From: Rhizobium sp. NXC14
GTDB taxonomy: Bacteria > Pseudomonadota > Alphaproteobacteria > Rhizobiales > Rhizobiaceae
DNA length: 64,000 nt
Direction of reading: 5' to 3'
Assembly: GCF_002117485.1 (NCBI RefSeq)
Contig: NZ_CP021033.1
Span: 186,001 to 250,000 of the forward strand
Shown here: positions 8,668 to 17,419 of the stretch, one piece after another
Position numbering within the stretch: position 1 is the first letter of the stretch
Layout: every line of letters starts with the position of its first letter
Position numbers and translations under genes: made by a program
The notes under the pieces: model-generated
Databases searched by the model: none
What the model saw: the letters and a program-made list of their open reading frames with translations, nothing else
What the model was told of the DNA's origin: nothing

Positions 8668-8707
8668 AAAGATGTCATTGAAGCAGGAAAGATGTCATTG
8701 AAGCAGG
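8668..8707. repeat. exact tandem duplication of a 20-bp unit in a divergent promoter region
   Basis: The unit AAAGATGTCATTGAAGCAGG occurs twice back to back (8668-8687 and 8688-8707) in the 198-base region between the minus-strand dehydrogenase gene and the plus-strand cassette. A degenerate third relative (AAAGAAGTCATTGATGATGA) lies just upstream at about 8641. The repeats could be regulator sites or a recent slippage duplication. Confidence 0.7.
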
Positions 8708-8776
8708 AACTTTTCCATCCGCGTTCGGTTCGGCGCCTATCTCCGAAGCAAATTATTCAACCGGACGGATCTCATA

Positions 8777-9880
8777 ATGACGATTTTGATAACTGGCGGG
8801 TGCGGCTTCATTGGTCGCCACGTTGCTGAAGAACTTCTGAACAACGGCTATGAGGTGCGCATCCTCGATGCGCTGATCGACCAGGTGCATGGCGATGCCG
8901 AAGTCAGCGTGCCTGATGGAGCCGAGATTATTCAAGGCGACGTCAGAGACAAGGACGCCGTGCGGGCGGCGCTTGCCGGTGTGAACGGCGTCATCCATCT
9001 CGCTGCCGAAGTAGGCGTCGGACAGTCGATGTACGAAATTGCCCGCTATGTCGGCTGCAACGACCTCGGCACGGCGGTGCTCCTCGAAGCCATGATCGGC
9101 CTTCCCGTCAAGACGATCGTCGTCGCCTCATCGATGAGTGTCTATGGAGAGGGGCTCTATCGGACTGCGGATGGAAAGCGGCTCGGCTATGTCAGGCGAC
9201 GCATGCAGCATGTCAAGCAGGGCAAGTGGGATCCGCTTGATCGGGACAACCAGCCGCTGACTCCGGTCGCCACCGATGAGGAGAAACCGGTCGATCTTGC
9301 GTCCATTTACGCTTTGACGAAATACGCCCAGGAGAGGCAGGTTCTGATTTTCGGTGAAGCCTACGGCCTGGATGCCGTCGCGCTGCGTCTCTTCAACGTT
9401 TTCGGCGCGGGCCAGGCGCTTTCCAATCCTTATACGGGCGTACTCGCCAATTTCGGTTCGCGCCTCGCCAACGGCCAGCCGCCGATGATCTTCGAGGACG
9501 GCAGGCAGCGGCGCGATTTCGTCCATGTCCGCGATGTGGCGACAGCCTTCCGCCTGGCTCTGGAAAAACCCGCGGCAGCCGGTCACGTGATCAATATCGG
9601 CAGCGGCCAGGCCTATTCGATCGCCGATGTCGCGACGCTTCTCGCCGATGCCATGGGCGTGCCCGAGATCGGCCCTGACATCATGAACAAGGCGCGTTCG
9701 GGTGACATCCGCAATTGCTTCGCCGACATTTCCAAGGCGCGCGAACTCCTCGGCTTCGAACCGAAATATCGTCTCGAAAATGCGCTCGCGCCCTTCGCCG
9801 AATGGGTGCGGCAGACGGGGGCTGTCGATCGTGGCGCCGAAATGAAGCGGCAACTGGAAGAGCGGGGGCTGGTTTCATGA
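8777..9880 (+). CDS. NAD-dependent epimerase/dehydratase (extended SDR)
   Basis: This 367-residue nucleotide-sugar epimerase/dehydratase has the cofactor motif ITGGCGFIGRHV at the N-terminus, the catalytic Ser region VVASSMSVYGEG, Tyr-x3-Lys as YALTK, and the late motif RRDFVHVRDVATAF. It is likely to act on an NDP-hexose or NDP-pentose. It is the first gene of the plus-strand glycan cassette; its stop overlaps the next start by ATGA. The upstream site is weak (GGACGG). The exact stereochemical outcome cannot be told from sequence. Confidence 0.9.
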   Translation: MTILITGGCGFIGRHVAEELLNNGYEVRILDALIDQVHGDAEVSVPDGAEIIQGDVRDKDAVRAALAGVNGVIHLAAEVGVGQSMYEIARYVGCNDLGTAVLLEAMIGLPVKTIVVASSMSVYGEGLYRTADGKRLGYVRRRMQHVKQGKWDPLDRDNQPLTPVATDEEKPVDLASIYALTKYAQERQVLIFGEAYGLDAVALRLFNVFGAGQALSNPYTGVLANFGSRLANGQPPMIFEDGRQRRDFVHVRDVATAFRLALEKPAAAGHVINIGSGQAYSIADVATLLADAMGVPEIGPDIMNKARSGDIRNCFADISKARELLGFEPKYRLENALAPFAEWVRQTGAVDRGAEMKRQLEERGLVS

Positions 9881-11919
9881 ACAAGGCCGGTTCTCGAGCA
9901 GCCGATCAGCAGGAGACGAGACAATTCGGTTTTGTCGAATGGTTCCGGCCCGGAGAATATGAGCGGACCGAGATCGTGCTGCCGGATATGCTGAGATGCG
10001 GAGCCAGCTATCTCCGTACGCATCTTTCCTGGGCCGAATATCTGGCCCCCGGCGGCAAGGAATGGTTCGATTGGCTGATCCCGCGTATCGGCAGTGAAAT
10101 CGATCTCCTGCCCTGCATACACTACACGCCGCCTTCTCTGTCCCGGACGGGCAGGTCTTCGGGTCCGCCGGTCGATCTCAAGTCCTATGCTGACTTCGTT
10201 GATCATGTCCTGACGCGCTATGGCCGCTATATCAGCCATGTCGAGCTCTGGAACGAACCGAACAACCTGCTTGATTGGGACTGGCGCCACGACAGCGACT
10301 TCCTGCTTTTCTGCGAAATGGTCGGAGGCGCCGCCTTCTGGGCGAAGCAGAGGGGCTATAAGCCGGTGCTTGGCGGCCCGTGCCCCTTCGATCCCCATTG
10401 GCTCAATCTGATGGGCACGCGCGGCGTACTTGGCGTCGTCGATGCAATCGGTTTCCACGGTTTCCCTGGAACCTGGGACAGCGAGGAGGCAAGCTGGGGC
10501 GGCTGGGACATGCATCTCGGAGAGATGCGTGGGATTATCGATCGTTATAATGCCGATGCAGAAATATGGATCACCGAAACCGGCTACTCCACCTGGCGCA
10601 ATGACGAGATCGAACAGGCGCGGCGCTTCATCAACGCGCTGAAAGTACCGGCCGATCGCATGTACTGGTATTCATGGCGCGACGTGCCGCCGGATGTTCC
10701 GGTTCAGGAAGGCCTGTGGTTCGATCCCAGGCATTATCATCTGGGCGCTGTCAGCCACGACAATAAACCGAAGCTGCTTGCACGCCTTCTTATGGAGGGA
10801 GGCGTCAAGAGGCTGGAGGAGGTCGCCGCCCTTGCCGCTCCCAACATCGCCTCTGGCGCCGCGCCGATCATCGTCACCGGCGGCAGCGGGTTTGTCGGCT
10901 GCAATCTCGCCGATAGCCTGCTGAGCGACGGCGAGGACGTCATCATTCTCGACAATCTGGCGCGATCTGGAGTCGATCAGAATCTCTCCTGGCTGAAAGA
11001 TCGGCATGGCGGGCGGGTGCATCCGGTCCTCGCCGACGTTCGCGATCTGCTAGGCATCGAAGCAGCCTTCAGGGATGCCAAGGCAGTGTTCCACTATGCT
11101 GCGCAAACGGCGGTGACCACCAGCCTCGTCGACCCGCTGCAAGATTTCGAAACGAATGCGCGCGGCACGCTGAATGTGCTGGAATCGGTGCGCAGGGCAG
11201 GCAAACGGGCGCCGGTCATCTTCGCCAGCACCAACAAGGTCTATGGCGCTCTCGACGATCTCGGCATGATCGAACTCGACGATCGTTATCTTCCCGAAAA
11301 CGAGACCGTCAGGAGGCAAGGGATCGGCGAGGACCGGCCGCTCGATTTCTGCACGCCTTACGGATGTTCGAAGGGTGTGGCCGATCAGTATATTCTCGAC
11401 TACGCAAAGTCCTACGGCATCCCTGCCGCCGTCCTGCGGATGAGCTGCATCTACGGACCGCGTCAGTTCGGCACCGAGGACCAGGGCTGGGTGGCGCATT
11501 TCCTGATCCGTGCGCTCGGCGGCGAGCCCATTTCCATCTACGGCGACGGCAAGCAGGTGCGGGACATTCTGCATGTCGATGATGCCGTCGCTGCCTATCG
11601 GGCGCTGTTTTCCAATATCGAGCGGGTCAGCGGCAAAGCCTTCAACCTCGGCGGAGGGCCGCGTAACGCCGTCAGCGTGCTCGCGGTGCTGCGCGAGATC
11701 GAAGTGCTTGCGGGCCATCCTGTCGAAACCAGCTTTGGCCCATGGCGCGCCGGCGATCAACTCTATTTCGTGGCCGACACGACGAGACTTGAACAGGAAA
11801 CCGGCTGGCGAGCCGGAATCGGATGGCGTCATGGTTTGCGGCACCTCGCCGAATGGCTGACGGCCCATCGTTTCGGTGGCCGGCAGATCCGCAGAGAAAA
11901 GCGGAAGGCATCGGCATGA
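9877..11919 (+). CDS. fusion protein: clan-A glycoside hydrolase + NAD-dependent nucleotide-sugar epimerase
   Basis: This 680-residue protein has two enzymes in one chain. Residues about 1-320 resemble clan-A (GH39/GH5-type, beta-xylosidase-like) glycosidases, with the acid/base motif ELWNEPNN near residue 125 and the nucleophile segment WITETGYS near residue 232. Residues about 326-680 form an extended SDR: IIVTGGSGFVGCNL, catalytic YGCSK, and VRDILHVDDAVAAY, closest in style to CDP-paratose 2-epimerase. No signal peptide is seen, so the hydrolase part is predicted cytosolic. The ATG at 9877 overlaps the preceding stop; the frame opens earlier only as shadow. A cytosolic glycosidase fused to an epimerase is unusual. 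Confidence 0.85.
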   Translation: MNKAGSRAADQQETRQFGFVEWFRPGEYERTEIVLPDMLRCGASYLRTHLSWAEYLAPGGKEWFDWLIPRIGSEIDLLPCIHYTPPSLSRTGRSSGPPVDLKSYADFVDHVLTRYGRYISHVELWNEPNNLLDWDWRHDSDFLLFCEMVGGAAFWAKQRGYKPVLGGPCPFDPHWLNLMGTRGVLGVVDAIGFHGFPGTWDSEEASWGGWDMHLGEMRGIIDRYNADAEIWITETGYSTWRNDEIEQARRFINALKVPADRMYWYSWRDVPPDVPVQEGLWFDPRHYHLGAVSHDNKPKLLARLLMEGGVKRLEEVAALAAPNIASGAAPIIVTGGSGFVGCNLADSLLSDGEDVIILDNLARSGVDQNLSWLKDRHGGRVHPVLADVRDLLGIEAAFRDAKAVFHYAAQTAVTTSLVDPLQDFETNARGTLNVLESVRRAGKRAPVIFASTNKVYGALDDLGMIELDDRYLPENETVRRQGIGEDRPLDFCTPYGCSKGVADQYILDYAKSYGIPAAVLRMSCIYGPRQFGTEDQGWVAHFLIRALGGEPISIYGDGKQVRDILHVDDAVAAYRALFSNIERVSGKAFNLGGGPRNAVSVLAVLREIEVLAGHPVETSFGPWRAGDQLYFVADTTRLEQETGWRAGIGWRHGLRHLAEWLTAHRFGGRQIRREKRKASA

Positions 11920-13028
11920 GCGAACATGAACGAAGCAAGCGGCACCGCCGCGTGCTGATGACGGTTGATGCCATCGGCGGCGTCTGGCGTTACGCGATGG
12001 ATTTGGCCGCAGCCCTGAAATCGAACAACATCGAGGTTGTTTTTGCGGGGCTGGGGCCTTTCCCGACAGACGACAAGGTTGCGGAGGCTAGCCGGGCCGG
12101 CAAGCTCGTCTGGCTGGATGCGCCGCTCGACTGGACGGTCGAGAATGAACAGGCAGTTGCCGAAGTTCCGGGGCTGATCGCCGATCTCGCGCGCCGGGAA
12201 CAGGCCGATCTTCTGCATCTCAATCTGCCGTCGCAGGCGGCGGGCATGGAAACAAACCTGCCGATTGCCGTGGTTTGCCATTCCTGTGTCGTCACTTGGT
12301 TTGCCGTCGTCCGCGGAAGTGAAGTCCCAAAGGACTGGCAATGGCAGTATCGGCTGAACCAGGAGGGCTTTGCATGTGCGGACGCGGTGATCGCACCAAG
12401 CCGCAGCCACGCTAGAGCGATGGAAGCGGCCTATGGAACGATCGGAAATCTCCAGGTCGTTTATAACGCCAGCGCTCTTGAGGCCTCCGACGAGCCCAAG
12501 CAGGAGTTTGTTCTTGCCGCCGGGCGCTGGTGGGACGACGGCAAAAACGGCACGGTGCTTGATAAGGCTGCAGCTATGACGCGATGGACGGTGGCGGCGG
12601 CCGGCGCGACCACCGGTCCCAATGGCCAGACCATGCGATTTCGCCATGCCGATCACCGCGGCGAGCTTTCGCATGAGCGGATGAGCGCCTTGACGCGGCG
12701 GGCGGCCATCGTCGCCTCGGCGTCCCTCTACGAGCCTTTCGGTCTAGCCGCTCTCGAGGCGGCGCGGGCGGGCGCGGCCTTGGTGCTTTCTGATATCCCA
12801 ACCTATCGCGAGATATGGGACGGGGCTGCTCTTTTTGCCGAGCCTCATCGCTCCGATGCCTTCGCCGATGCTTTCAATAGGCTTGCCGACGATCCGCAGC
12901 TGCGGGCAGCGTTCGGACGAAAAGCGCGTGCCAGGTCCGCCGCCTTCAGCGTCGAGGCTCAGGCAGAGGCGATGTGCGCGATCTATTCCGGCATGCGGGC
13001 GCGTGGCTTTTCAACAGCAGCGGAGTAA
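11916..13028 (+). CDS. glycosyltransferase family 4-like
   Basis: This 370-residue GT-B glycosyltransferase has an N-terminal domain starting VLMTVDAIGGVWRYAMDLA, a typical GT4 opening with a glycine-rich loop. Its C-terminal domain carries ASLYEPFGLAALEAARAGAA, the E-x7-E donor-binding motif. The ATG at 11916 overlaps the preceding stop (ATGA). No membrane segment is seen. It is expected to transfer a sugar from an NDP or GDP donor to a growing lipid- or protein-linked glycan. Donor and acceptor are unknown. Confidence 0.88.
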   Translation: MSEHERSKRHRRVLMTVDAIGGVWRYAMDLAAALKSNNIEVVFAGLGPFPTDDKVAEASRAGKLVWLDAPLDWTVENEQAVAEVPGLIADLARREQADLLHLNLPSQAAGMETNLPIAVVCHSCVVTWFAVVRGSEVPKDWQWQYRLNQEGFACADAVIAPSRSHARAMEAAYGTIGNLQVVYNASALEASDEPKQEFVLAAGRWWDDGKNGTVLDKAAAMTRWTVAAAGATTGPNGQTMRFRHADHRGELSHERMSALTRRAAIVASASLYEPFGLAALEAARAGAALVLSDIPTYREIWDGAALFAEPHRSDAFADAFNRLADDPQLRAAFGRKARARSAAFSVEAQAEAMCAIYSGMRARGFSTAAE

Positions 13029-13030
13029 TC

Positions 13031-14161
13031 ATGAAGTTTGTCTTTTACACCCATTCGCTGGTCTCCGACTGGAATCACGGCAATGCTCATTTTCTTCGCG
13101 GCGTCATGCGCGATCTCCAGCGGCGCGGTCATGAGACGCTGGCGCTGGAGCCGCAGGATGCCTGGAGCCGGGCCAATCTGGTGCGAGACCAGGGGGCGGC
13201 TGCGGTCGAGGCATTTCACCAGGCATTTCCGCAGCACCGTTCGCGGACTTATGGAGTCGAGTTCGACCACGAAGCAGTGCTTGCCGACGCCGACGTCGTC
13301 ATCGTTCACGAGTGGACGGAACCGCAATTGGTCGAGAGGCTCGGCCGCATCCGGCGCGATGGCGCGACCTTCACCCTGCTTTTTCACGATACGCATCACC
13401 GGGCTGTCTCCGCCGAAGGCGATATCGCGGGGCTGGCGCTTGACGACTATGATGGTGTGCTGGCCTTCGGGCAGACGCTGCGCGACCGTTATCTCAGAGC
13501 CGGCTGGGGAAAGTCGGTCTTTACCTGGCACGAGGCGGCCGACGACGCCCTGTTTCGGCCGCTGCCGGAGATCGAGAAAACCGGAGACCTCATCTGGATC
13601 GGCAACTGGGGCGACGACGAACGGTCCGCCGAAATCGGCGAATTCCTGATCCGTCCCGCCAGAGATCTCGGATTGAACACGGTCGTTCGCGGCGTGCGCT
13701 ATCCCGGCCGTGCATTGGACGAGCTGCGCAAGGCCGGCATCGCCTATGGCGGCTGGATAGCCAATGCCGACGTTCCCGCGGCCTTCGCCCGCCATAGGGT
13801 CACCGTACACATTCCGCGCCGACCCTATGTCGAACATCTGCCGGGTATTCCAACCATCCGTGTCTTCGAGGCGCTCGCCTGCGGAATACCCCTGCTTTCG
13901 GCGCCCTGGAATGACGCCGAACATCTGTTCGAACCCGGCAGGGACTATTTGGTCGTCGGTGATGGCGAGGAGATGAAGAAAAGCCTGCGCGATATCCTCT
14001 CCGATACCGATCTGGCTACAAGCCTTGCCGCTGCCGGCCTCGAAACGATCAAGGCCCGTCACACCTGCCGCCACCGCGTCGACGAGCTTTTCGCCATCCT
14101 GGCGCGCTGCGGCACGCATAGGGTCACCGCAAACCTGCAATCCAGGGAGGCCGCCGAATGA
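13031..14161 (+). CDS. glycosyltransferase, CgeB-like (copy 1)
   Basis: This 376-residue glycosyltransferase has an N-terminal FVFYTHSLVSDWNHGNAHFL and a C-terminal CgeB/Glyco_trans_1_2-type motif IRVFEALACGIPLLSAPWND followed by EHLFEPGRDYLVVGD. The ATG at 13031 comes just after the previous stop (gap of 2 bases); the longer frame from 12974 overlaps the previous gene. It is the first of three tandem relatives with the same opening pattern (FY/FLG..SL, then WG/WN.G.A), which suggests successive additions to one glycan. The donor sugar is unknown. Confidence 0.82.
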   Translation: MKFVFYTHSLVSDWNHGNAHFLRGVMRDLQRRGHETLALEPQDAWSRANLVRDQGAAAVEAFHQAFPQHRSRTYGVEFDHEAVLADADVVIVHEWTEPQLVERLGRIRRDGATFTLLFHDTHHRAVSAEGDIAGLALDDYDGVLAFGQTLRDRYLRAGWGKSVFTWHEAADDALFRPLPEIEKTGDLIWIGNWGDDERSAEIGEFLIRPARDLGLNTVVRGVRYPGRALDELRKAGIAYGGWIANADVPAAFARHRVTVHIPRRPYVEHLPGIPTIRVFEALACGIPLLSAPWNDAEHLFEPGRDYLVVGDGEEMKKSLRDILSDTDLATSLAAAGLETIKARHTCRHRVDELFAILARCGTHRVTANLQSREAAE

Positions 14162-15246
14162 AGATCGCCTTTTATGGTTCGAGCCTCGTCTCCGCCTATT
14201 GGAACGGCGCCGCCACCTATTATCGCGGCCTGCTGAGGGCGCTGGCGGAGAAGGGTTATGACATCACCTTCTATGAGCCCGATGTCTATGATCGGCAGAA
14301 GAACCGCGACATGGATCCGCCGGACTGGTGCAGGGTCGTCGTCTACGAAGGGACGATTGACGCCCTCAAGGCCGTCGCAATCGAGGCGGCCGAGGCTGAT
14401 ATCGTCGTCAAGGCAAGCGGCGTCGGTTTCGAGGACGACCGATTGCTGGAAGAGGTGCTGCGCAATGCCCGGCCCCAAGCGTTGAAGATCTTCTGGGACG
14501 TGGACGCGCCGGCGACGCTTGCCGAACTCAGGGCCAACCCAGATCATCCGTTGCGCCGTGCGCTCGCCGGGCTTGATCTCGTGCTGACCTATGGCGGCGG
14601 CGATCCTGTCGTGAGCGCATACCGTTCCGTCGGAGCGGCCGAATGCGTGCCGATCTACAATGCGCTGGACCCGCAAACGCATCATCCGGTGCCGCAGGAC
14701 TACCGCTTCGCGGCCGACCTAGGGTTCCTTGGCAACCGCCTGCCGGATCGCGAGGCGAGGGTCGAGCATTTCTTCCTGGAACCGGCGTCTCGTCTGCCGA
14801 ACCGGACATTCCTGCTTGGCGGATCCGGCTGGCAGGACAAGCCGATCCCTTCAAACGTCCGCTATATCGGCCATGTCCCGACGCGCGATCACAATGCTTT
14901 CAACGTGACGCCGATGGCGCTCCTCAACATATCGCGCGCCAGTATGGCGGAGAATGGTTTTTCCCCTGCGACGCGCGTCTTCGAGGCGGCTGGCGCAGGG
15001 GCTTGCCTTATTACCGATTACTGGGAAGGCATCGATGTCTTTCTGAAGTCCGGCGAGGAGGTCCTGGTCGCCCGCGACGGACAGGACGTGGCTGCCCTGC
15101 TCAGCGGCTTGTCCCGGCAAGCCGCACGGGAAATCGGAGAAAGGGCGCGTCGGCGCGTTCTGGCCGAACATACCTATGTCAATCGCGCCGAAACGGCGGA
15201 CGAGATTTTTCGCGCCCGTCTTGGCGCGCGGGAGGCAGCTGAATGA
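14158..15246 (+). CDS. glycosyltransferase, CgeB-like (copy 2)
   Basis: This 362-residue protein begins MKIAFYGSSLVSAYWNGAAT, parallel to the openings of the genes on either side. The C-terminal motif is TRVFEAAGAGACLITDYWEG followed by VFLKSGEEVLVARDG, matching the CgeB type (R-x-FE...D...F..G.E.). It overlaps both neighbours by ATGA, so the three transferases are translationally coupled. The region before the motif contains GFLGNRLPDREARVEHFFLEPA, also shared with copy 3. Substrates are unknown. Confidence 0.85.
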   Translation: MKIAFYGSSLVSAYWNGAATYYRGLLRALAEKGYDITFYEPDVYDRQKNRDMDPPDWCRVVVYEGTIDALKAVAIEAAEADIVVKASGVGFEDDRLLEEVLRNARPQALKIFWDVDAPATLAELRANPDHPLRRALAGLDLVLTYGGGDPVVSAYRSVGAAECVPIYNALDPQTHHPVPQDYRFAADLGFLGNRLPDREARVEHFFLEPASRLPNRTFLLGGSGWQDKPIPSNVRYIGHVPTRDHNAFNVTPMALLNISRASMAENGFSPATRVFEAAGAGACLITDYWEGIDVFLKSGEEVLVARDGQDVAALLSGLSRQAAREIGERARRRVLAEHTYVNRAETADEIFRARLGAREAAE

Positions 15247-16343
15247 CGAGACCGCTCGACATCGTCTTCCTCGGCCTCTCTCTTTCCTCTTCCTGGGGAA
15301 ATGGCCATGCCACGACCTATCGCGCCTTGATCAAAGGCCTTAGGCAGGGTGGCCATAGGGTCCTGTTCCTGGAGCGGGACGTGCCTTGGTATGCCAGCCA
15401 TCGGGACCTGCCTTCGCCTGATTTCTGCGAGCTCGCCTACTATTCCGGTATCGGCGCAATGGTCGAGCGTCACGGCGAAAGGCTCGGCAAGGCCGATGCC
15501 GTCATCGTCGGATCCTACGTTCCCGATGGTGTGCCGCTCATCGACAGGCTCGAGGCGCTGGAGCTGAAACGGCTCTGCTTCTATGACATTGACACGCCGG
15601 TCACCCTCGCCAAGCTCGATCGCGGCGATGAGGAGTATCTGGCGCTGCGCCAGATTCCTTTATTTGACACCTACTTCTCCTTCTCCGGGGGAAGGGTGTT
15701 GACGCGGCTCGAACAGAGATATGGCGCGCGCAGGGCCATCGCGCTCTATTGTTCGGTCGACCAAGACCGCTATGCTGATACCGGCGAGCCCACTTGCTGG
15801 GATCTCGGCTATCTCGGAACCTATAGCCCCGACCGCCAAACCACACTGGAGCGGCTTCTGCTGGAGCCGGCGCGCCGCCTGCCGTCGATGCGCTTCGTTG
15901 TCGCCGGGCCGCAATATCCCGCCCAGATCGAATGGCCGGCCAACGTCGAGCGCATCGAGCATCTGCCGCCTGCCGATCACGCAAGCTTTTACAGCCGGCA
16001 GCGGTTCACGCTGAACGTGACCCGCGGCGACATGATCGCCGCCGGCTGGTCTCCCAGCGTGCGGCTGTTCGAGGCTGCCGCCTGCGGGGCGCCCATTATC
16101 AGCGACTTCTGGCAGGGCCTCGATGAGCTGCTGCCGGACGGCGAAGCCTTGTTCATTGCGCGCGCGCCGGAGGATGTCGTGGCGCTGCTGACGGAGCTTC
16201 CCGACTCCGACCGTCTGGCCGTCGCCGCCGCAGCGAGAAAGCTGGTGATGAGCAGTCATACCGGTGCCGCACGTGCCGGTGAGCTCGTCGGGGCTCTTTC
16301 CGACCTGCCCACCAATCCAGCTTTTGAGCGTATCTCAGCGTGA
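15243..16343 (+). CDS. glycosyltransferase, CgeB-like (copy 3)
   Basis: This 366-residue protein begins MTRPLDIVFLGLSLSSSWGN and has the CgeB-type C-terminal motif VRLFEAAACGAPIISDFWQG, then LLPDGEALFIA. A central GYLGTYSPDRQTTLERLLLEPA segment aligns with that in copy 2. It overlaps the previous gene by ATGA and ends 12 bases before the UDP-sugar decarboxylase-like gene. No membrane helix is seen. Like its relatives it is probably cytosolic and acts on a lipid-linked or soluble acceptor. Confidence 0.85.
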   Translation: MTRPLDIVFLGLSLSSSWGNGHATTYRALIKGLRQGGHRVLFLERDVPWYASHRDLPSPDFCELAYYSGIGAMVERHGERLGKADAVIVGSYVPDGVPLIDRLEALELKRLCFYDIDTPVTLAKLDRGDEEYLALRQIPLFDTYFSFSGGRVLTRLEQRYGARRAIALYCSVDQDRYADTGEPTCWDLGYLGTYSPDRQTTLERLLLEPARRLPSMRFVVAGPQYPAQIEWPANVERIEHLPPADHASFYSRQRFTLNVTRGDMIAAGWSPSVRLFEAAACGAPIISDFWQGLDELLPDGEALFIARAPEDVVALLTELPDSDRLAVAAAARKLVMSSHTGAARAGELVGALSDLPTNPAFERISA

Positions 16344-16355
16344 AGGAGAGTATCG

Positions 16356-17402
16356 ATGCTTCAAGTCAATCGTCGCGGAAAAGGCAAGACTGTTCTGGTG
16401 GCAGGAGGCGCCGGCTTTGTCGGCTCGCATCTCTGCGATGCTCTGCTCGGCCGTGGCGACACCGTCATTTGCGTCGACAGCTATATTACCGGCTCTCCGG
16501 ACAATGTCAGGCCGTTGATGAACCATCCGGGCTTCCGGCTCATCGAACAGGATATCTGCAAATTCATTGAAATCGACGAACCGCTCGACCAGATCTACAA
16601 TCTGGCCTGCGCCGCGTCCCCGCCGCAATATCAGGCGGATCCCGTACACACGATGATGACGTGCGTCGCCGGTACGGGCAATCTGCTGGCGCTTGCCGAG
16701 CGGCATCGGGCCGCCTTTCTTCAGGCCTCCACGAGCGAGGTCTATGGCGATCCCGCCGAGCATCCGCAAAAGGAAGACTATCGCGGTAATGTCAGCTGCA
16801 CAGGACCGCGCGCCTGCTATGACGAGGGAAAGCGCGCCGCCGAAGCTCTTTGCTTCGACATGCTGCGTGGCGGCCGCGTCGACGTGCGGGTCGCCCGCAT
16901 CTTCAACACCTATGGGCCGCGAATGCAGGCCAATGACGGCCGGATCGTCTCCAACCTGATCGTGCAGGCCCTCTCGGGGAAACCGCTCACCATCTACGGA
17001 AGCGGCATGCAGACCCGGTCCTTCTGCTACGTCAGCGATCTTGTCGGCGGCCTCATGGCGCTGATGGATGTGCGGCCGAACCCCGGCGTGCCCGTCAACC
17101 TCGGCAATCCCGGGGAGTTCACCATCAACGAGCTCGCGCAGATGATCCGTTCAATGGTGCCGGTACGAACGGCTGTTGCCTACAGACCTTTGCCGAAGGA
17201 TGATCCTCAACGCCGCCGGCCCGATATTTCCCGCGCGACAGAACTTCTCGATTGGCAGCCGACGGTGCCCCTTGCCGAGGGGCTCAGATATACGATCGAC
17301 TGGTTTTCCGCCAATTTGGATGATGGTCCCCGGAAACGCGTCGCTGCGCCTCGCCGTCATCGCGCCGGGGCCGCCTCGCAGGCTGCCCCCTTGGACAACT
17401 GA
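16356..17402 (+). CDS. NAD-dependent UDP-glucuronate decarboxylase-like protein (UXS family)
   Basis: This 348-residue extended SDR has VLVAGGAGFVGSHLCDALL at the N-terminus, STSEVYGDP, the catalytic segment GPRACYDEGKR, RIFNTYGPRM and LPKDDPQRRRPDIS. This set is characteristic of UDP-xylose synthase (UDP-glucuronate decarboxylase), which makes UDP-xylose. The C-terminal 25 residues are basic and look like an extension. AAGGAG lies 6-8 bases upstream of the ATG. In this cassette it would supply UDP-xylose for one of the transferases, which fits the xylosidase-like domain of the fusion protein. The reaction is inferred from motifs. Confidence 0.85.
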   Translation: MLQVNRRGKGKTVLVAGGAGFVGSHLCDALLGRGDTVICVDSYITGSPDNVRPLMNHPGFRLIEQDICKFIEIDEPLDQIYNLACAASPPQYQADPVHTMMTCVAGTGNLLALAERHRAAFLQASTSEVYGDPAEHPQKEDYRGNVSCTGPRACYDEGKRAAEALCFDMLRGGRVDVRVARIFNTYGPRMQANDGRIVSNLIVQALSGKPLTIYGSGMQTRSFCYVSDLVGGLMALMDVRPNPGVPVNLGNPGEFTINELAQMIRSMVPVRTAVAYRPLPKDDPQRRRPDISRATELLDWQPTVPLAEGLRYTIDWFSANLDDGPRKRVAAPRRHRAGAASQAAPLDN

Positions 17403-17419
17403 CCGAGAGGATGCACGCG

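Noticed and set aside
9613..10515. 300-codon minus-strand frame over the epimerase and fusion genes
   Set aside because: It is antisense to two well-supported genes with clear motifs; long antisense frames are common in high-GC DNA.
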